Translations under genes and position numbers: made by a program
DNA from: a virus
Strand: one strand, 5' to 3'
Virus record (IMG/VR): IMGVR_UViG_3300045284_000170
Location: 1-36,459 of that record
DNA length: 36,459 nucleotides
The notes under the pieces: model-generated
Database searches by the model: none
Told to the model about the DNA's origin: nothing
Seen by the model: only the letters and a program-made list of their open reading frames with translations
Shown: piece by piece, positions 13,472-21,915 of the stretch
Layout: every line of letters begins with the position of its first letter
How positions within the stretch are numbered: position 1 is the first letter of the stretch

Positions 13472-14014
13472 CTAACCACGTGTGTTGTATTGCGCTCTTC
13501 TTGCGGCATTCAGTTCTCGGTTTCTACTTGCAATCTCGTGTTTACCCATCTTCTTTTCTGGAGCATTCTTAATGTTGCAAATACGAATCAACGCAAACAA
13601 CCTATTCAAATGCCAATACTCACAAGAGAATGGAATATTGAATGCGACCATCCAATAGTATATTAATTCTGCTGTGATAGTTTCCCCTCGGCCTTTTCTC
13701 TCTGGCATTGAACCGAATGTGGTTGCCGATTGAGGAGATTCGATGTAGCTATTAATCGCTTCGATGTTTTCTTGAGAAAGCCTATTTAAAACTTCCCCCG
13801 GAGAAAAAGGCAGGATAATCATTGCCTCTATGTATGAAAAAAGCTCTTCTTGAGTTTTTGAAGTAGGAGACAAAAAGGGTTTTTGGTATTTTGACTCCCA
13901 TTTTGACAGCGAGATCAAAGAATGCTCTAGTTCTATTTCAACATCGCCGACAGTCTGAAACGTTTCTGTCTCTTCGTTGAAGTAATCATCTCCAAGCACA
14001 ATGAGTTTGAGCAT
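13472..14014 (-). CDS. Probable tail assembly chaperone
   Basis: A 180-residue protein from ATG 14014 (MLKLIVLGDDYFNEETETFQ), eight bases after AGGAG; a longer frame to 14032 has no better start. The first part is a strand-rich acidic segment, followed by helices and a conserved-looking end (WHLNRLFALIRICNIKNAP, then a KKMGKHE segment and NAARRAQYNTRG). Its place after a major tail protein and its acidic-to-helical layout fit tail assembly chaperones, which bind the tape measure during tail building. I see no slippery heptamer leading into a longer frameshift product, unlike many phages with a two-frame chaperone. Confidence 0.6.
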   Translation of the reverse strand: MLKLIVLGDDYFNEETETFQTVGDVEIELEHSLISLSKWESKYQKPFLSPTSKTQEELFSYIEAMIILPFSPGEVLNRLSQENIEAINSYIESPQSATTFGSMPERKGRGETITAELIYYWMVAFNIPFSCEYWHLNRLFALIRICNIKNAPEKKMGKHEIASRNRELNAARRAQYNTRG

Positions 14015-14032
14015 TCTCTGATCTCCTATCAA

Positions 14033-14692
14033 TTACGGACCAGCAAAGATGGCAAGTACCTCGTCCGGAGTAGGAAGATTAGCCACACCAGTGGTAGCAT
14101 CTCCATAAAGCTCAGCCTCAAGAAGAATGAGTTGAGCCGGATCAACAATAGACGAATTAATAACAATGAGAGAAGTGGGCTTCATACCAGTCACGGGATG
14201 TGGTACGGTGTTAAGGGCCCAACTGAACGTAATAGCTTCAGGTGAGTCATTGATTGTAGCGTATGCCTTCTCTGATGGACTTGCGGTACACCCATAAACA
14301 AGGTGAAGCTTGTAACCGAATTCACTACCTTCAACGTCGTTACCAAGACGAGTCCGGTAAGACAATCCAAACATGGGTCGAGGTTGCTGCCCTACGGCAA
14401 CGCCATCGGACGGTGACGCAAGACCATCGAACACGTCAAACTCTGGCGGATACGTGTATGCCTCGATGGTTCCACCGAATTCTTCGTACGAATAGAGGTT
14501 CAAGTACTTGATGTTGTCTGCGTAGAGAGCGGTTGGCTCGGCTCCAGTCGGTGATTCCGTGACTGTAGTGAGACCGTTCCAAGCAACTCCTGTGGCATAA
14601 ACACCCGTAACATCTGGAATGTAGAGAACGCCGTGATCTACACCAGTTTCGTAGAGACGTTCGCCAACTTGATCCCAAACAAGTGCAGGCAT
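14033..14692 (-). CDS. Major tail tube protein
   Basis: A 219-residue protein from ATG 14692 behind AGGAAAG. It is beta-rich with segments typical of actinophage tail-tube proteins (VAWNGLTTVTESPTG, FGLSYRTRLGNDVEGSEFGY, KLHLVYGCTASPSEKAY). It sits directly after the neck genes and before the chaperone, the normal place of the tail tube gene. A paralogue lies at 12477-13463. Stacked rings of this protein form the tube through which DNA passes. Confidence 0.85.
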   Translation of the reverse strand: MPALVWDQVGERLYETGVDHGVLYIPDVTGVYATGVAWNGLTTVTESPTGAEPTALYADNIKYLNLYSYEEFGGTIEAYTYPPEFDVFDGLASPSDGVAVGQQPRPMFGLSYRTRLGNDVEGSEFGYKLHLVYGCTASPSEKAYATINDSPEAITFSWALNTVPHPVTGMKPTSLIVINSSIVDPAQLILLEAELYGDATTGVANLPTPDEVLAIFAGP

Positions 14693-14704
14693 TGAGCTTT
14701 CCTC

Positions 14705-15010
14705 CTAAAAAAAGAGTTTGAAGACATCGTGATTGAGGTTATCAGCTGTATAAAACCGATCATAAATACACAATGGCAATTGAGAAATCTTATCAGGAAT
14801 AGAACTATCTGGATCTCGATCAATAACCGTCACCAAATAACGTTTTGCAATTGAGTATGGATTATCATCCGCGAATTCGGTTAATTGAAATTCTCTTCTA
14901 TAAACAATACACGGATACTTCATTTGAGCTGTAGGTGGTGGTTGGAAGTATACTTGATCGGTTTCAAGAAGTTGAGTCAAGATGGCGTGAAGTTCAAGGC
15001 GTTGGGCCAT
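14705..15010 (-). CDS. Tail terminator or neck protein
   Basis: A 101-residue protein beginning MAQRLELHAILTQLLETDQV. I chose ATG 15010, seven bases after GGGAGTG and overlapping the end of the previous gene. An N-terminal helix is followed by YPCIVYRREFQ and a strand RYLVTVIDRDPDSSIPDKI, the usual pattern of small tail terminator or completion proteins that cap the tube at the head end. Size and order (after the head-closure gene, before the tail tube gene) support the call; the sequence alone is not decisive. Confidence 0.65.
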   Translation of the reverse strand: MAQRLELHAILTQLLETDQVYFQPPPTAQMKYPCIVYRREFQLTEFADDNPYSIAKRYLVTVIDRDPDSSIPDKISQLPLCIYDRFYTADNLNHDVFKLFF

Positions 15011-15323
15011 TATAAACACTCCCAAGGCTCAAGATGAGCCGGGGTTCTAGGACTTCCACGGTTTGGACAGTCCAAAGAACCCCTTCCCATCGAACGTATT
15101 TAATTTTGAAGAAGTGTTTTATGGCATACTCATCAGCAACAATACTAATAGAATTACTTACAGTAATGTCGTTGTTGAGACTATCTCCAGACTGTAATTT
15201 TCGTGTATTTCGAACAACATCACCGTAATATGACAACTCAGTAATGTCATCAACCCACACACCTGAGCCTGATGGAGTTTCTATCGATTCGCCATAACCA
15301 ACTTCTCCAAAAAATCGTGCCAT
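14994..15323 (-). CDS. Head closure or neck protein
   Basis: A 109-residue protein. ATG 15323 is five bases from AAGGGG; an adjacent ATG at 15326 is two bases away. The product (MARFFGEVGYGESIETPSGSG) is short and beta-rich, with WVDDITELSYYGDVV and later IKYVRWEGVLWTVQTVEVLEP, resembling head-closure or stopper proteins that sit between connector and tail. Gene order, right after the capsid gene and before the tail terminator candidate, fits. Exact neck role is uncertain. Confidence 0.65.
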   Translation of the reverse strand: MARFFGEVGYGESIETPSGSGVWVDDITELSYYGDVVRNTRKLQSGDSLNNDITVSNSISIVADEYAIKHFFKIKYVRWEGVLWTVQTVEVLEPRLILSLGSVYNGPTP

Positions 15324-15338
15324 CATTACCCCTTGTTG

Positions 15339-17348
15339 TTAGGGCGTGTTGGTGAACGACCAGGTGTCTTCCTCACTAGTAGCGAAGTAGTACCCAGTTG
15401 TAGGAACTGCATTGATGATCATTGTAGTTCCGGAAGTAACCGCAACCGAACCAGTGACAGTTGAACCGTCATCCTTCTTGTATGCGACACCAGTGACCGT
15501 CGGGATGGTGATTGCTGATCCGTCAAACGTAGGCGTTGTCGGAACAACCAAGACAGCAGAAGCGCCTGTCTTCTTCACAACCATTGCCGACTTCAACTTG
15601 ATAAGTGCACCACACAAACGAGTTTCGATGAGGTACTTGTACTGGTTGTAGTCAATGTCAAAATCATCGAACAAACTGACTTGTCCACCCGCCGTTGCGC
15701 CCATGATGTAGTCAATCGGGTTCACAATAATCGCAACGATGCTTGGCTCTTGCTCCATGACTTCAACAGCAACGATCTCTGAAACGCGAAGCTCAGTTGC
15801 CAACTCATCAAGAGACTTGTAAATACGACGACCGACAGTGTCCTTCAGCAACATGAACCGAGCAATGACCGTCTCGGTGGTGTACATGATAGGAAGACCA
15901 GTGCCCTTGTAGTACTTACGGTTAAGAATAACCGCGTCAATGATTTCAGTAACCGAAGAGTTAGTGTCATCAAGATTGACGTTGACCTGAACCGTGTAAA
16001 GCTCGTGGTCCTTGGCAATCGGACGAATGTTCTGCTCGTTGATCTTGTCCTCATTGGCAACATCGCGACCGTCGCCGATAAGAATCGCACGAGCAATTTC
16101 CTCGTCGAGCATCAAACGCATTTCAGTCTTCAACCAGGCAACAACATCGAAGTCAGTAATGTCAATGATGTCATCACGGTCAAGCTTTTGCTTCTTGTAG
16201 ATGGTCGTCGGCGTAGTCACTCGCTTCGCAACACCGAAGAACTCTTCCCGCTTCAAAGTACCTGTAATATAACCCTTTGCTCTGGCTTCCTCAACCGTAA
16301 TGTCAGCTGAGAGAGTCTTGATACGGCTAAACGGGCTCTTACGAACTCCACCAATAACCTTGGTAACCCATTCTGTCCGGCGCTTGAGAAACTCGGGGAC
16401 ATTATCAACGGCCACCGCGTCCGGGAAGAGAACATCAATGTCATTAATGCCATGAGAGATAGCAAATGCCTCTACGGCGTCCTTAAGAGACCCCAACTTT
16501 GTTGCATCAGCGACAATCCCTTTGATATCGGCGTGAGAAAGAACATGCTGAGGCGGAGCTACGTCCTTCTCATCTTTCTCGAAAACATTTCGGGTCATCT
16601 CACTACCTTCCTTATCGGAATCGTTGGAATCATCTTCGAGATTGCTTTGTTGTGCACTATTAGAAGCATTATCCTCAAGAGCCTGAGCTAGCATAAAGTG
16701 AAGAACGTCCTTCTGCTTTTGGCTCATAGAATCATAAATGTCTTGAACAGTTTCTTCTGCATCACCAGCAGCATGAACGACTTCTGAAGTATCTTCGTCT
16801 ACTTTTTCTGCCACTTCTTCTACTTCTTCAACTTCTACCTTCGGTTCATCTTCGATTACAGTGTCGGAATGGTAAAGTTCGAACTCAAGTCCAGTGTAAA
16901 TGATTGCTTCGTCCTCAAGAGTATCGTCGCTACCATCTGAGTGACGAATGCTAACGTTTTCAATAACCGCACCTGGATTAGCTCCAGACAGAACCAAGCT
17001 TACTTCACGAATAGATCCGTGAAGAACTCGTCCCGCCCTTTCGACGAGCTCATTAGCCCAAATCGAAAGCATACTAATGTCACGATGTTCAAGAAGCGTC
17101 TTAGCATGACCCGCTTTTGACGACTTATTGAAGTACCCATGAGCATAGATTCCGTCGTCCCTAGCTTCAAGCATAGCGTGACCAAGAACGTTTTCGGGAT
17201 CGGAATGACCGTGCTGCCAAACTAGAGGAACACGAGACTGATCCTGATGCTTAAAAGCACCAGGCATGATCGTTCGACCATCAGAACATTTAAGGCCCGA
17301 CCTGGTCGCGTAACCGCTGAAGTCCGCTGCTTCCATTTCCGCTGCCAT
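15339..17348 (-). CDS. Fused prohead protease, scaffold and major capsid protein
   Basis: A 669-residue polyprotein from ATG 17348, overlapping the portal gene by 59 bases, with GGAAGGGA upstream. Residues 1-140 are an HK97-type (S78) prohead protease: VWQHGHSDPENVLGHA supplies the histidine (46 or 48) and REVSLVLSGANPGA the serine (117). Residues about 150-250 are acidic and helical, like a scaffold (delta) domain. Residues about 270-590 fit an HK97-fold capsid protein, and the last 75 residues (from about TPTFDGSAITI) look like an Ig-type surface domain. No stop separates the parts. An internal ATG at 16598 with its own ribosome binding site may produce the capsid protein alone (419 residues). 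Confidence 0.85.
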   Translation of the reverse strand: MAAEMEAADFSGYATRSGLKCSDGRTIMPGAFKHQDQSRVPLVWQHGHSDPENVLGHAMLEARDDGIYAHGYFNKSSKAGHAKTLLEHRDISMLSIWANELVERAGRVLHGSIREVSLVLSGANPGAVIENVSIRHSDGSDDTLEDEAIIYTGLEFELYHSDTVIEDEPKVEVEEVEEVAEKVDEDTSEVVHAAGDAEETVQDIYDSMSQKQKDVLHFMLAQALEDNASNSAQQSNLEDDSNDSDKEGSEMTRNVFEKDEKDVAPPQHVLSHADIKGIVADATKLGSLKDAVEAFAISHGINDIDVLFPDAVAVDNVPEFLKRRTEWVTKVIGGVRKSPFSRIKTLSADITVEEARAKGYITGTLKREEFFGVAKRVTTPTTIYKKQKLDRDDIIDITDFDVVAWLKTEMRLMLDEEIARAILIGDGRDVANEDKINEQNIRPIAKDHELYTVQVNVNLDDTNSSVTEIIDAVILNRKYYKGTGLPIMYTTETVIARFMLLKDTVGRRIYKSLDELATELRVSEIVAVEVMEQEPSIVAIIVNPIDYIMGATAGGQVSLFDDFDIDYNQYKYLIETRLCGALIKLKSAMVVKKTGASAVLVVPTTPTFDGSAITIPTVTGVAYKKDDGSTVTGSVAVTSGTTMIINAVPTTGYYFATSEEDTWSFTNTP
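16596..16611 (-). promoter_or_regulatory. Internal ribosome binding site and start for capsid protein
   Basis: Minus strand: GGAAGG (16606-16611), seven bases, then ATG (16596-16598), in frame at residue 251 of the fusion (MTRNVFEKDEKDVAPPQ). It falls at the border between the acidic scaffold-like region and the capsid domain, where an independent start would be useful to make many capsid copies per protease. Confidence 0.5.
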
Positions 17349-18588
17349 TTTGACTGTTCCCTTCCAAAGAGTTAGGCCCCGGACTTACTTCGTTACTCAA
17401 TCCTGGTTGTGGCATGTTGCTATTGACAAGCTGATCTGCTTTAGGATCATCCGAAGGTGGAATACCCATGAAACTTCTAATTTCATTAGAAGAAAGAATC
17501 TCATTACGAGTAAACTTATCAGCAATCTCAGCAATTTCCTTAACCGGGACAAGCTTGAACGGATCACGGAAGTATCTAATCCGTTCAGATAGCTGCGTAC
17601 CCTGGGGCCCAAGGAACGCTCTCTGCATAGATTCAATAACAGCATCGACAATAGGCTCAATCGTTCTATTAAAGTAATTAATCATAGCTGCCTCATCGGC
17701 TGTGCCATTCATTACTTCCTCAGTAAGACCAAGTTGATTATACAACAAGGCGGTGAGGAACTCTACTTGCTTTAATAGATTATTCTCAGCAGGACGATTG
17801 AGCTGAGTAACCTTTTCAGTGCCGTCGATATAGGCAATTCCGTATTGGCTACCTCTAAGTTGAAACTCAATGTCTTCACGACGGGCTTCTGCTTGTTGCC
17901 TTCTAGATTCAGACTTGATCACATAAGGAAGTTGAATGATTACGTCAAGTCTTCCAGAACTTGATTGCTCATCAACCGAATCAAGAAGTCCGAGCTTCCT
18001 GATCAAACGTTGCAGCGTTGAATTAGGTTCATTCATAACAGAATACAATGGATTTTCAATAATAGCTACATTTCTCTTTTCCATTATAATTTCTTCACGC
18101 AATCCAGTGTTTTCATTATAAACATCAAGTCTCACGTGATGCGGATACCAACCACAAACATGTCCGACACGAATTGAAAAGATGTCAAAATTGTCATTAA
18201 TTAATGGATTTACATCTGTTTCTACTGGAACAATTGCAGCCACACCCTTATCGAAAAGTGTCAAAGCAATGTCTTGCCTAAAAGCTCTTGGAGATTGATC
18301 AAGATTAGGTTCTAGCGTAAGACATTCATTCAAAGGACTGTCAATGTCTGCTTTATAGCGACCTTGCTCATCTAGTTTTATATGCTTAATTACTATATCA
18401 GAGACATCAATACTAATCCTTGTATAAATGGCCGAGACAATTGACTTTTCGTTAAACATGAAAAGTCTTGGTCTGGATGGAGAAATAACACCGAAACTAG
18501 GACTACCAGAATATTGAACAGCTTGATAATCCGTATCTTTATTCCGGAAGGCGTTCCATGCTCTCTTTATTGGATCGAAAAACGGCAA
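17290..18588 (-). CDS. Portal protein
   Basis: A 432-residue protein from TTG 18588, seven bases after GGAGGTG; no nearby ATG fits. Typical portal features are visible: an N-terminal strand-rich wing (SIVSAIYTRISIDVSDIVIK), a central region with the stem and clip (NNLLKQVEFLTALLYNQLGL followed by TEEVMNGTADEAAM), and a C-terminal helix-rich part followed by a disordered Gly/Ser/Asn-rich tail. It lies between the large terminase and the capsid fusion, the standard order. Twelve copies form the DNA entry ring at one capsid vertex. Confidence 0.9.
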   Translation of the reverse strand: MPFFDPIKRAWNAFRNKDTDYQAVQYSGSPSFGVISPSRPRLFMFNEKSIVSAIYTRISIDVSDIVIKHIKLDEQGRYKADIDSPLNECLTLEPNLDQSPRAFRQDIALTLFDKGVAAIVPVETDVNPLINDNFDIFSIRVGHVCGWYPHHVRLDVYNENTGLREEIIMEKRNVAIIENPLYSVMNEPNSTLQRLIRKLGLLDSVDEQSSSGRLDVIIQLPYVIKSESRRQQAEARREDIEFQLRGSQYGIAYIDGTEKVTQLNRPAENNLLKQVEFLTALLYNQLGLTEEVMNGTADEAAMINYFNRTIEPIVDAVIESMQRAFLGPQGTQLSERIRYFRDPFKLVPVKEIAEIADKFTRNEILSSNEIRSFMGIPPSDDPKADQLVNSNMPQPGLSNEVSPGPNSLEGNSQNGSGNGSSGLQRLRDQVGP

Positions 18589-18640
18589 GCGGAATCACCT
18601 CCTCTTTAAAGGGACGTTGTTTCTTCTGATAGCAAGAGCA

Positions 18641-19018
18641 TTACGTGAACACTTTGTTAATATCAGTAATCTTAATTCCACCACTCTTTTTTAAAACTTG
18701 GTGAGCACCGAACAAACCAGCTTTATTACCTTGAGCTAAACGGAGTGTACTAATCGTTTGTTTCCTGTTTGCTCTAAGAACTCTCGCAATAAGTACAGCA
18801 GCTAGTACGCCACCAGCAACAAGCGCTGTCTTTTGTCCTGTTGAAAGACCTTTGTGCTGATGTTGTTTGCTAACAAATTTACCACCAGAAGATCTAGTAG
18901 AATTACCACTAGACCTACCACCAGAACCAATGGAATGTTCTTTACGAACACCCCAACGCATTCCTTTAGTACCATGATGTTCTAGAAACTCTTCGACCGT
19001 TTCGAACTCAACATCCAC
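18641..19018 (-). CDS. Small head-region protein with EHHGTKGMRWGVRK motif and one membrane helix
   Basis: A 125-residue protein from GTG 19018, a few bases after GGAGGTG. Residues 13-26 read EHHGTKGMRWGVRK, nearly identical to the motif in the 238-residue protein at 20795-21511. A Ser/Gly-rich linker follows, then a hydrophobic helix (about 64-82, ALVAGGVLAAVLIARVL) and a polar tail. The HHGxKGMxWG motif recurs in phage head-region proteins; its function is not known to me. Position between terminase and portal suggests a virion or assembly role. The helix could anchor it in a membrane or be buried. Confidence 0.75.
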   Translation of the reverse strand: MDVEFETVEEFLEHHGTKGMRWGVRKEHSIGSGGRSSGNSTRSSGGKFVSKQHQHKGLSTGQKTALVAGGVLAAVLIARVLRANRKQTISTLRLAQGNKAGLFGAHQVLKKSGGIKITDINKVFT

Positions 19019-19032
19019 TCGAACACCTCCAA

Positions 19033-20778
19033 TTATTCGAACGCTTCCTTGTTTGCCTTAAAGGCAACGTAGGCATCCATCATGGCCGATACGTTATCAA
19101 TCTTCTCTTCGGCACGTTTCTTTAGAAGCTTTCTGTTACCATTCGTATCTTCCAAAGTAACCGCATTACCCATTGCGAAAGACATTAATTCTTGATCGAA
19201 AATCAGCTTTCGTTCTTCGGCCAAAATCTTCAATTCGCCAAGAGGAACCGATTCCGTCCTTGCGCCTTGAATGACTTTCTCGATTCCAAAGGAACCATTC
19301 TCAATTTCCCATCGAGTAACGAATTCTTTCGCATTATACGGGTCAAATCCAAAACAACGAACATCGTATTCACTAGACGTAATGAATCCGTCGAGATCAT
19401 CATAGACTTCCATCATGTCCAAGACAGTTCCATCTAAGACATGTAGACTTCCTTCCAGAATGAACTCTTCATACTTCATCCGCATAGCACCAGGAAGTTT
19501 CATCAAAGTCAATGACGTGATGTAACTCCTAGTTTTAACTCCGAACATGAAATCGTGCAAAGGAAACATAAAAGTGAATGCACAGAAGTCATCACCCTGT
19601 GACAAGTCTGCACCAAGTGCACAGGGCATTCCCCAAAATTCTCTTGCTCGATGAGTAAGAGTCTCTTCGTAGGTAAAGAAGTACGTGTATCCCTCCATTG
19701 GGATACCAAATCGCTTAGCAAGAATGTCGTTTCTTGTTGCTGGAGCTTTTTCAGCTCTTTCAACATCCAAATGATAAGTATCGTACGTAATGGTCTTGCC
19801 GAGATTCGGATTTGCCTTAGGCCACGCAGCTGGATCAGCTACTTCTTCAATTTCATCCAATTTGTAATGCCAAATCGAAATGTGAGGAGCTTGAAAGTCA
19901 CCTCTGAGTATGCTGGCAAGTTCCATTTTGATGGTGTCGCCAGAACCATTCCTAACAGTCCCTTCAGAACTGATAGCAACAATCAAATAGTCTTCCATCT
20001 TAGAGGCACCTTGCTCAATTGCTCCAACTACATCCTCTCGAATGTCACCAGACAACCATTCGTCGATAGTTGAGACCTTAGGCCTCAGACCTTGAAGCTT
20101 ATTAATGGTCATAGGACGAATCTCAAGCAGAGATCCAGTCAAGAAGTTCTCAATACCCTTCTTAGTCGAGGCCAACTTCACTCGCTGAGCCCTAGACCCA
20201 GTAGTGTTCTGTAGGGAACCCTCGGTTAGGAACTTGAAGAGCGGGCCCCTTGCTCTGGTGATTGCCGTCCGGAAAGGCGACATGACCTCTTCGGCTTGCT
20301 TCATGGTAGGCGCTGTGGTGATTTGATGGGTGGTTGAGGTATCTACATTTAGGAAGTAAGCTTGAATACATGCTCCATACATCGATTTAGCAGCGCCTCT
20401 GGCAACGATTAGGTATTGTTTGGTTGTTAGGCGCTTTTTGATTATCTTCTTTACATAATGTCCGCTACGGCCATCAGCGCTTGGTTCGTATACACTACGT
20501 TCTACGAAGTAATACCAACCAAAAATCTGTTCGGCCCATAGTTTGAAGCTATCAAGAAGATGTAAATCACCCCCATCAGTAAGAGTGAGTTCGAATTCAC
20601 AGTATTGGACAAATCCATTTACAGCTTGATCATCGTAGTAGATGTTTGGATTCGCAATGAGATCATCAATGCGATTCATCTCCATTGAAACTTCACGATT
20701 AACAGGTATTTGCCCTGAAAGAACTTCCAAACGAAAACGTTCATAGTAGATAGGAGTTGCAGTATTTGATAATACCAA
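19033..20778 (-). CDS. terL: Terminase large subunit
   Basis: A 581-residue DNA-packaging motor from TTG 20778 behind AGGAGG. The ATPase domain has a Walker A-like VARGAAKS (residues 125-132) and Walker B STIDEW (236-241, with Asp239 and Glu240). The RNase H-like nuclease domain has GADLSQGDD (Asp391), FGFDP (Asp479) and SAMMDAY (Asp568) as probable metal ligands. Overall pattern fits the Terminase_1 type used by HK97-like phages. It cuts the replicated DNA and pumps it through the portal. Confidence 0.92.
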   Translation of the reverse strand: MVLSNTATPIYYERFRLEVLSGQIPVNREVSMEMNRIDDLIANPNIYYDDQAVNGFVQYCEFELTLTDGGDLHLLDSFKLWAEQIFGWYYFVERSVYEPSADGRSGHYVKKIIKKRLTTKQYLIVARGAAKSMYGACIQAYFLNVDTSTTHQITTAPTMKQAEEVMSPFRTAITRARGPLFKFLTEGSLQNTTGSRAQRVKLASTKKGIENFLTGSLLEIRPMTINKLQGLRPKVSTIDEWLSGDIREDVVGAIEQGASKMEDYLIVAISSEGTVRNGSGDTIKMELASILRGDFQAPHISIWHYKLDEIEEVADPAAWPKANPNLGKTITYDTYHLDVERAEKAPATRNDILAKRFGIPMEGYTYFFTYEETLTHRAREFWGMPCALGADLSQGDDFCAFTFMFPLHDFMFGVKTRSYITSLTLMKLPGAMRMKYEEFILEGSLHVLDGTVLDMMEVYDDLDGFITSSEYDVRCFGFDPYNAKEFVTRWEIENGSFGIEKVIQGARTESVPLGELKILAEERKLIFDQELMSFAMGNAVTLEDTNGNRKLLKKRAEEKIDNVSAMMDAYVAFKANKEAFE

Positions 20779-20794
20779 AACTGCCTCCTATCGT

Positions 20795-21511
20795 CTATTT
20801 ACCTGTCTTAGTAAGCTTCTTTCCAAGCTCTGCATTCTTAGTTTGTTTTTCAATTAGTTTTCCAATAAGGTGAAGACTTGTGTTAGTAACGAGCGTTTTA
20901 GCAATCTTATTACCAGAATCATGTAGAACTTTTGCCGCCATTGCTTGTCCAGGTCCTACGTCTCGTTTATTAAGTGAGTTGTACTTTTTCTCGTTTTCCA
21001 TTCGTCTGATACGAGCTTCTAGTTCGGTACTACTAAGTCTCTTAGGAGACTTGCCAAATCTAGTTCGTTCAGTCCCAACATCACTACTACCGCCACCACC
21101 ACTTCGACCTTTACGAACACCCCATCGCATTCCTTTAACACCATGATGTTCAATAAAATTGAGGATATGTTCTTGTGTTATTTCTGATTGCGACAACGAT
21201 GGAGGAGGCTTTTCTCCCAATTGAACATACAATCTTTTCAAAGCACTCGCTGCTTTAGCTTTCTCATCTGCAGAAGCTTGCAAAGGAGATCGTGCTCCGT
21301 GTAACGCTGCGGTAGCAGCATGAACCCCATTTCGATTAACAGCACCATTAGGAGTTTTAACCGGCAGTTTACATTCAGACTTAGACGTCGGTGGTCCATC
21401 ATGCATATGAATCAAACATGCGTTGTGCCACTGTTGCAAAGTGTAATCTGCTTCCGTATAAGCACTCCAAGGTTTTTCGCTAATGTGCTTAATTGTCACT
21501 ACGTCATTCAC
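20795..21511 (-). CDS. Head-region protein with CKLPVKTPNG domain and HHGVKGMRWG motif
   Basis: A 238-residue protein from GTG 21511, overlapping the previous stop as GTGA, with AGGAGG four bases upstream. The longer frame to 21589 is not needed. Residues 12-106 (WSAYTEADYTLQQWHNACLI, then CKLPVKTPNGAVN and a helix LKRLYVQLGEKPP) match a domain often found with actinophage capsid maturation proteins, as I recall it. Residues 121-134 read EHHGVKGMRWGVRK, the same motif as in the protein on the other side of the terminase. The C-terminal 100 residues are basic and helical. A minor capsid or assembly role is inferred from content and position. Confidence 0.7.
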   Translation of the reverse strand: MNDVVTIKHISEKPWSAYTEADYTLQQWHNACLIHMHDGPPTSKSECKLPVKTPNGAVNRNGVHAATAALHGARSPLQASADEKAKAASALKRLYVQLGEKPPPSLSQSEITQEHILNFIEHHGVKGMRWGVRKGRSGGGGSSDVGTERTRFGKSPKRLSSTELEARIRRMENEKKYNSLNKRDVGPGQAMAAKVLHDSGNKIAKTLVTNTSLHLIGKLIEKQTKNAELGKKLTKTGK

Positions 21512-21894
21512 GAAGCCTCCTGTTCCGGAAGCGGACGATAAGCAATAACGGGAGGAAGCTCGACTTCTCGAAAGACGTTTAGCCTCCATTCGTATTCTCT
21601 GAGCTGATCGGTTGCTGCATTAAGAAGGAACGAAGTCCCGGGGGGATCAAATAGAATTCGTACCTTCAAATACACATACGTCTTTACTAAATTAAGAGAA
21701 CTAATTGGAACTTCGAAATCGTTCCATTCAGCAGAAGCATCCTCGATAAAAAATCCTTCAATCTGTCCAACCCCAAGTTGATTCAGAATGGAGAAAGCGG
21801 CGTTAATGTGAGTAATGACGTCCCAATCAAAAGCTGTGTAGGATTCGTCGATACCGAGGATTTTCTTAGTACTAGTTAAAATACTTTGCTCCAT
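21508..21894 (-). CDS. Head-tail connector protein (adaptor type)
   Basis: A 128-residue protein from ATG 21894, six bases after GGGGTG; an in-frame GTG at 21903 is less likely. The helical pattern ILTSTKKILGIDESYTAFD and WDVITHINAAFSILNQLGVG, then a region ending TSFLLNAATDQLREYEWRLN, fits small head-tail connectors that bind below the portal (gp6/gp15-like). Unusually it is placed before the terminase rather than after the capsid gene. It overlaps the next gene by the GTGA junction. Confidence 0.65.
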   Translation of the reverse strand: MEQSILTSTKKILGIDESYTAFDWDVITHINAAFSILNQLGVGQIEGFFIEDASAEWNDFEVPISSLNLVKTYVYLKVRILFDPPGTSFLLNAATDQLREYEWRLNVFREVELPPVIAYRPLPEQEAS

Positions 21895-21915
21895 AGTTTT
21901 CACCCCATTTCTAGA

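Noticed and set aside
15004-15012. TATAATGG before the tail terminator gene as a tenth promoter motif
   Set aside because: No CGCA box 14 bases upstream; the sequence is within the end of the preceding gene.
18081-18125. Further copies of the TATAAT motif (CATTATAA inside the portal gene)
   Set aside because: The TCGCA box is not at the fixed distance and the central RCAY is missing; these are chance matches in coding DNA.
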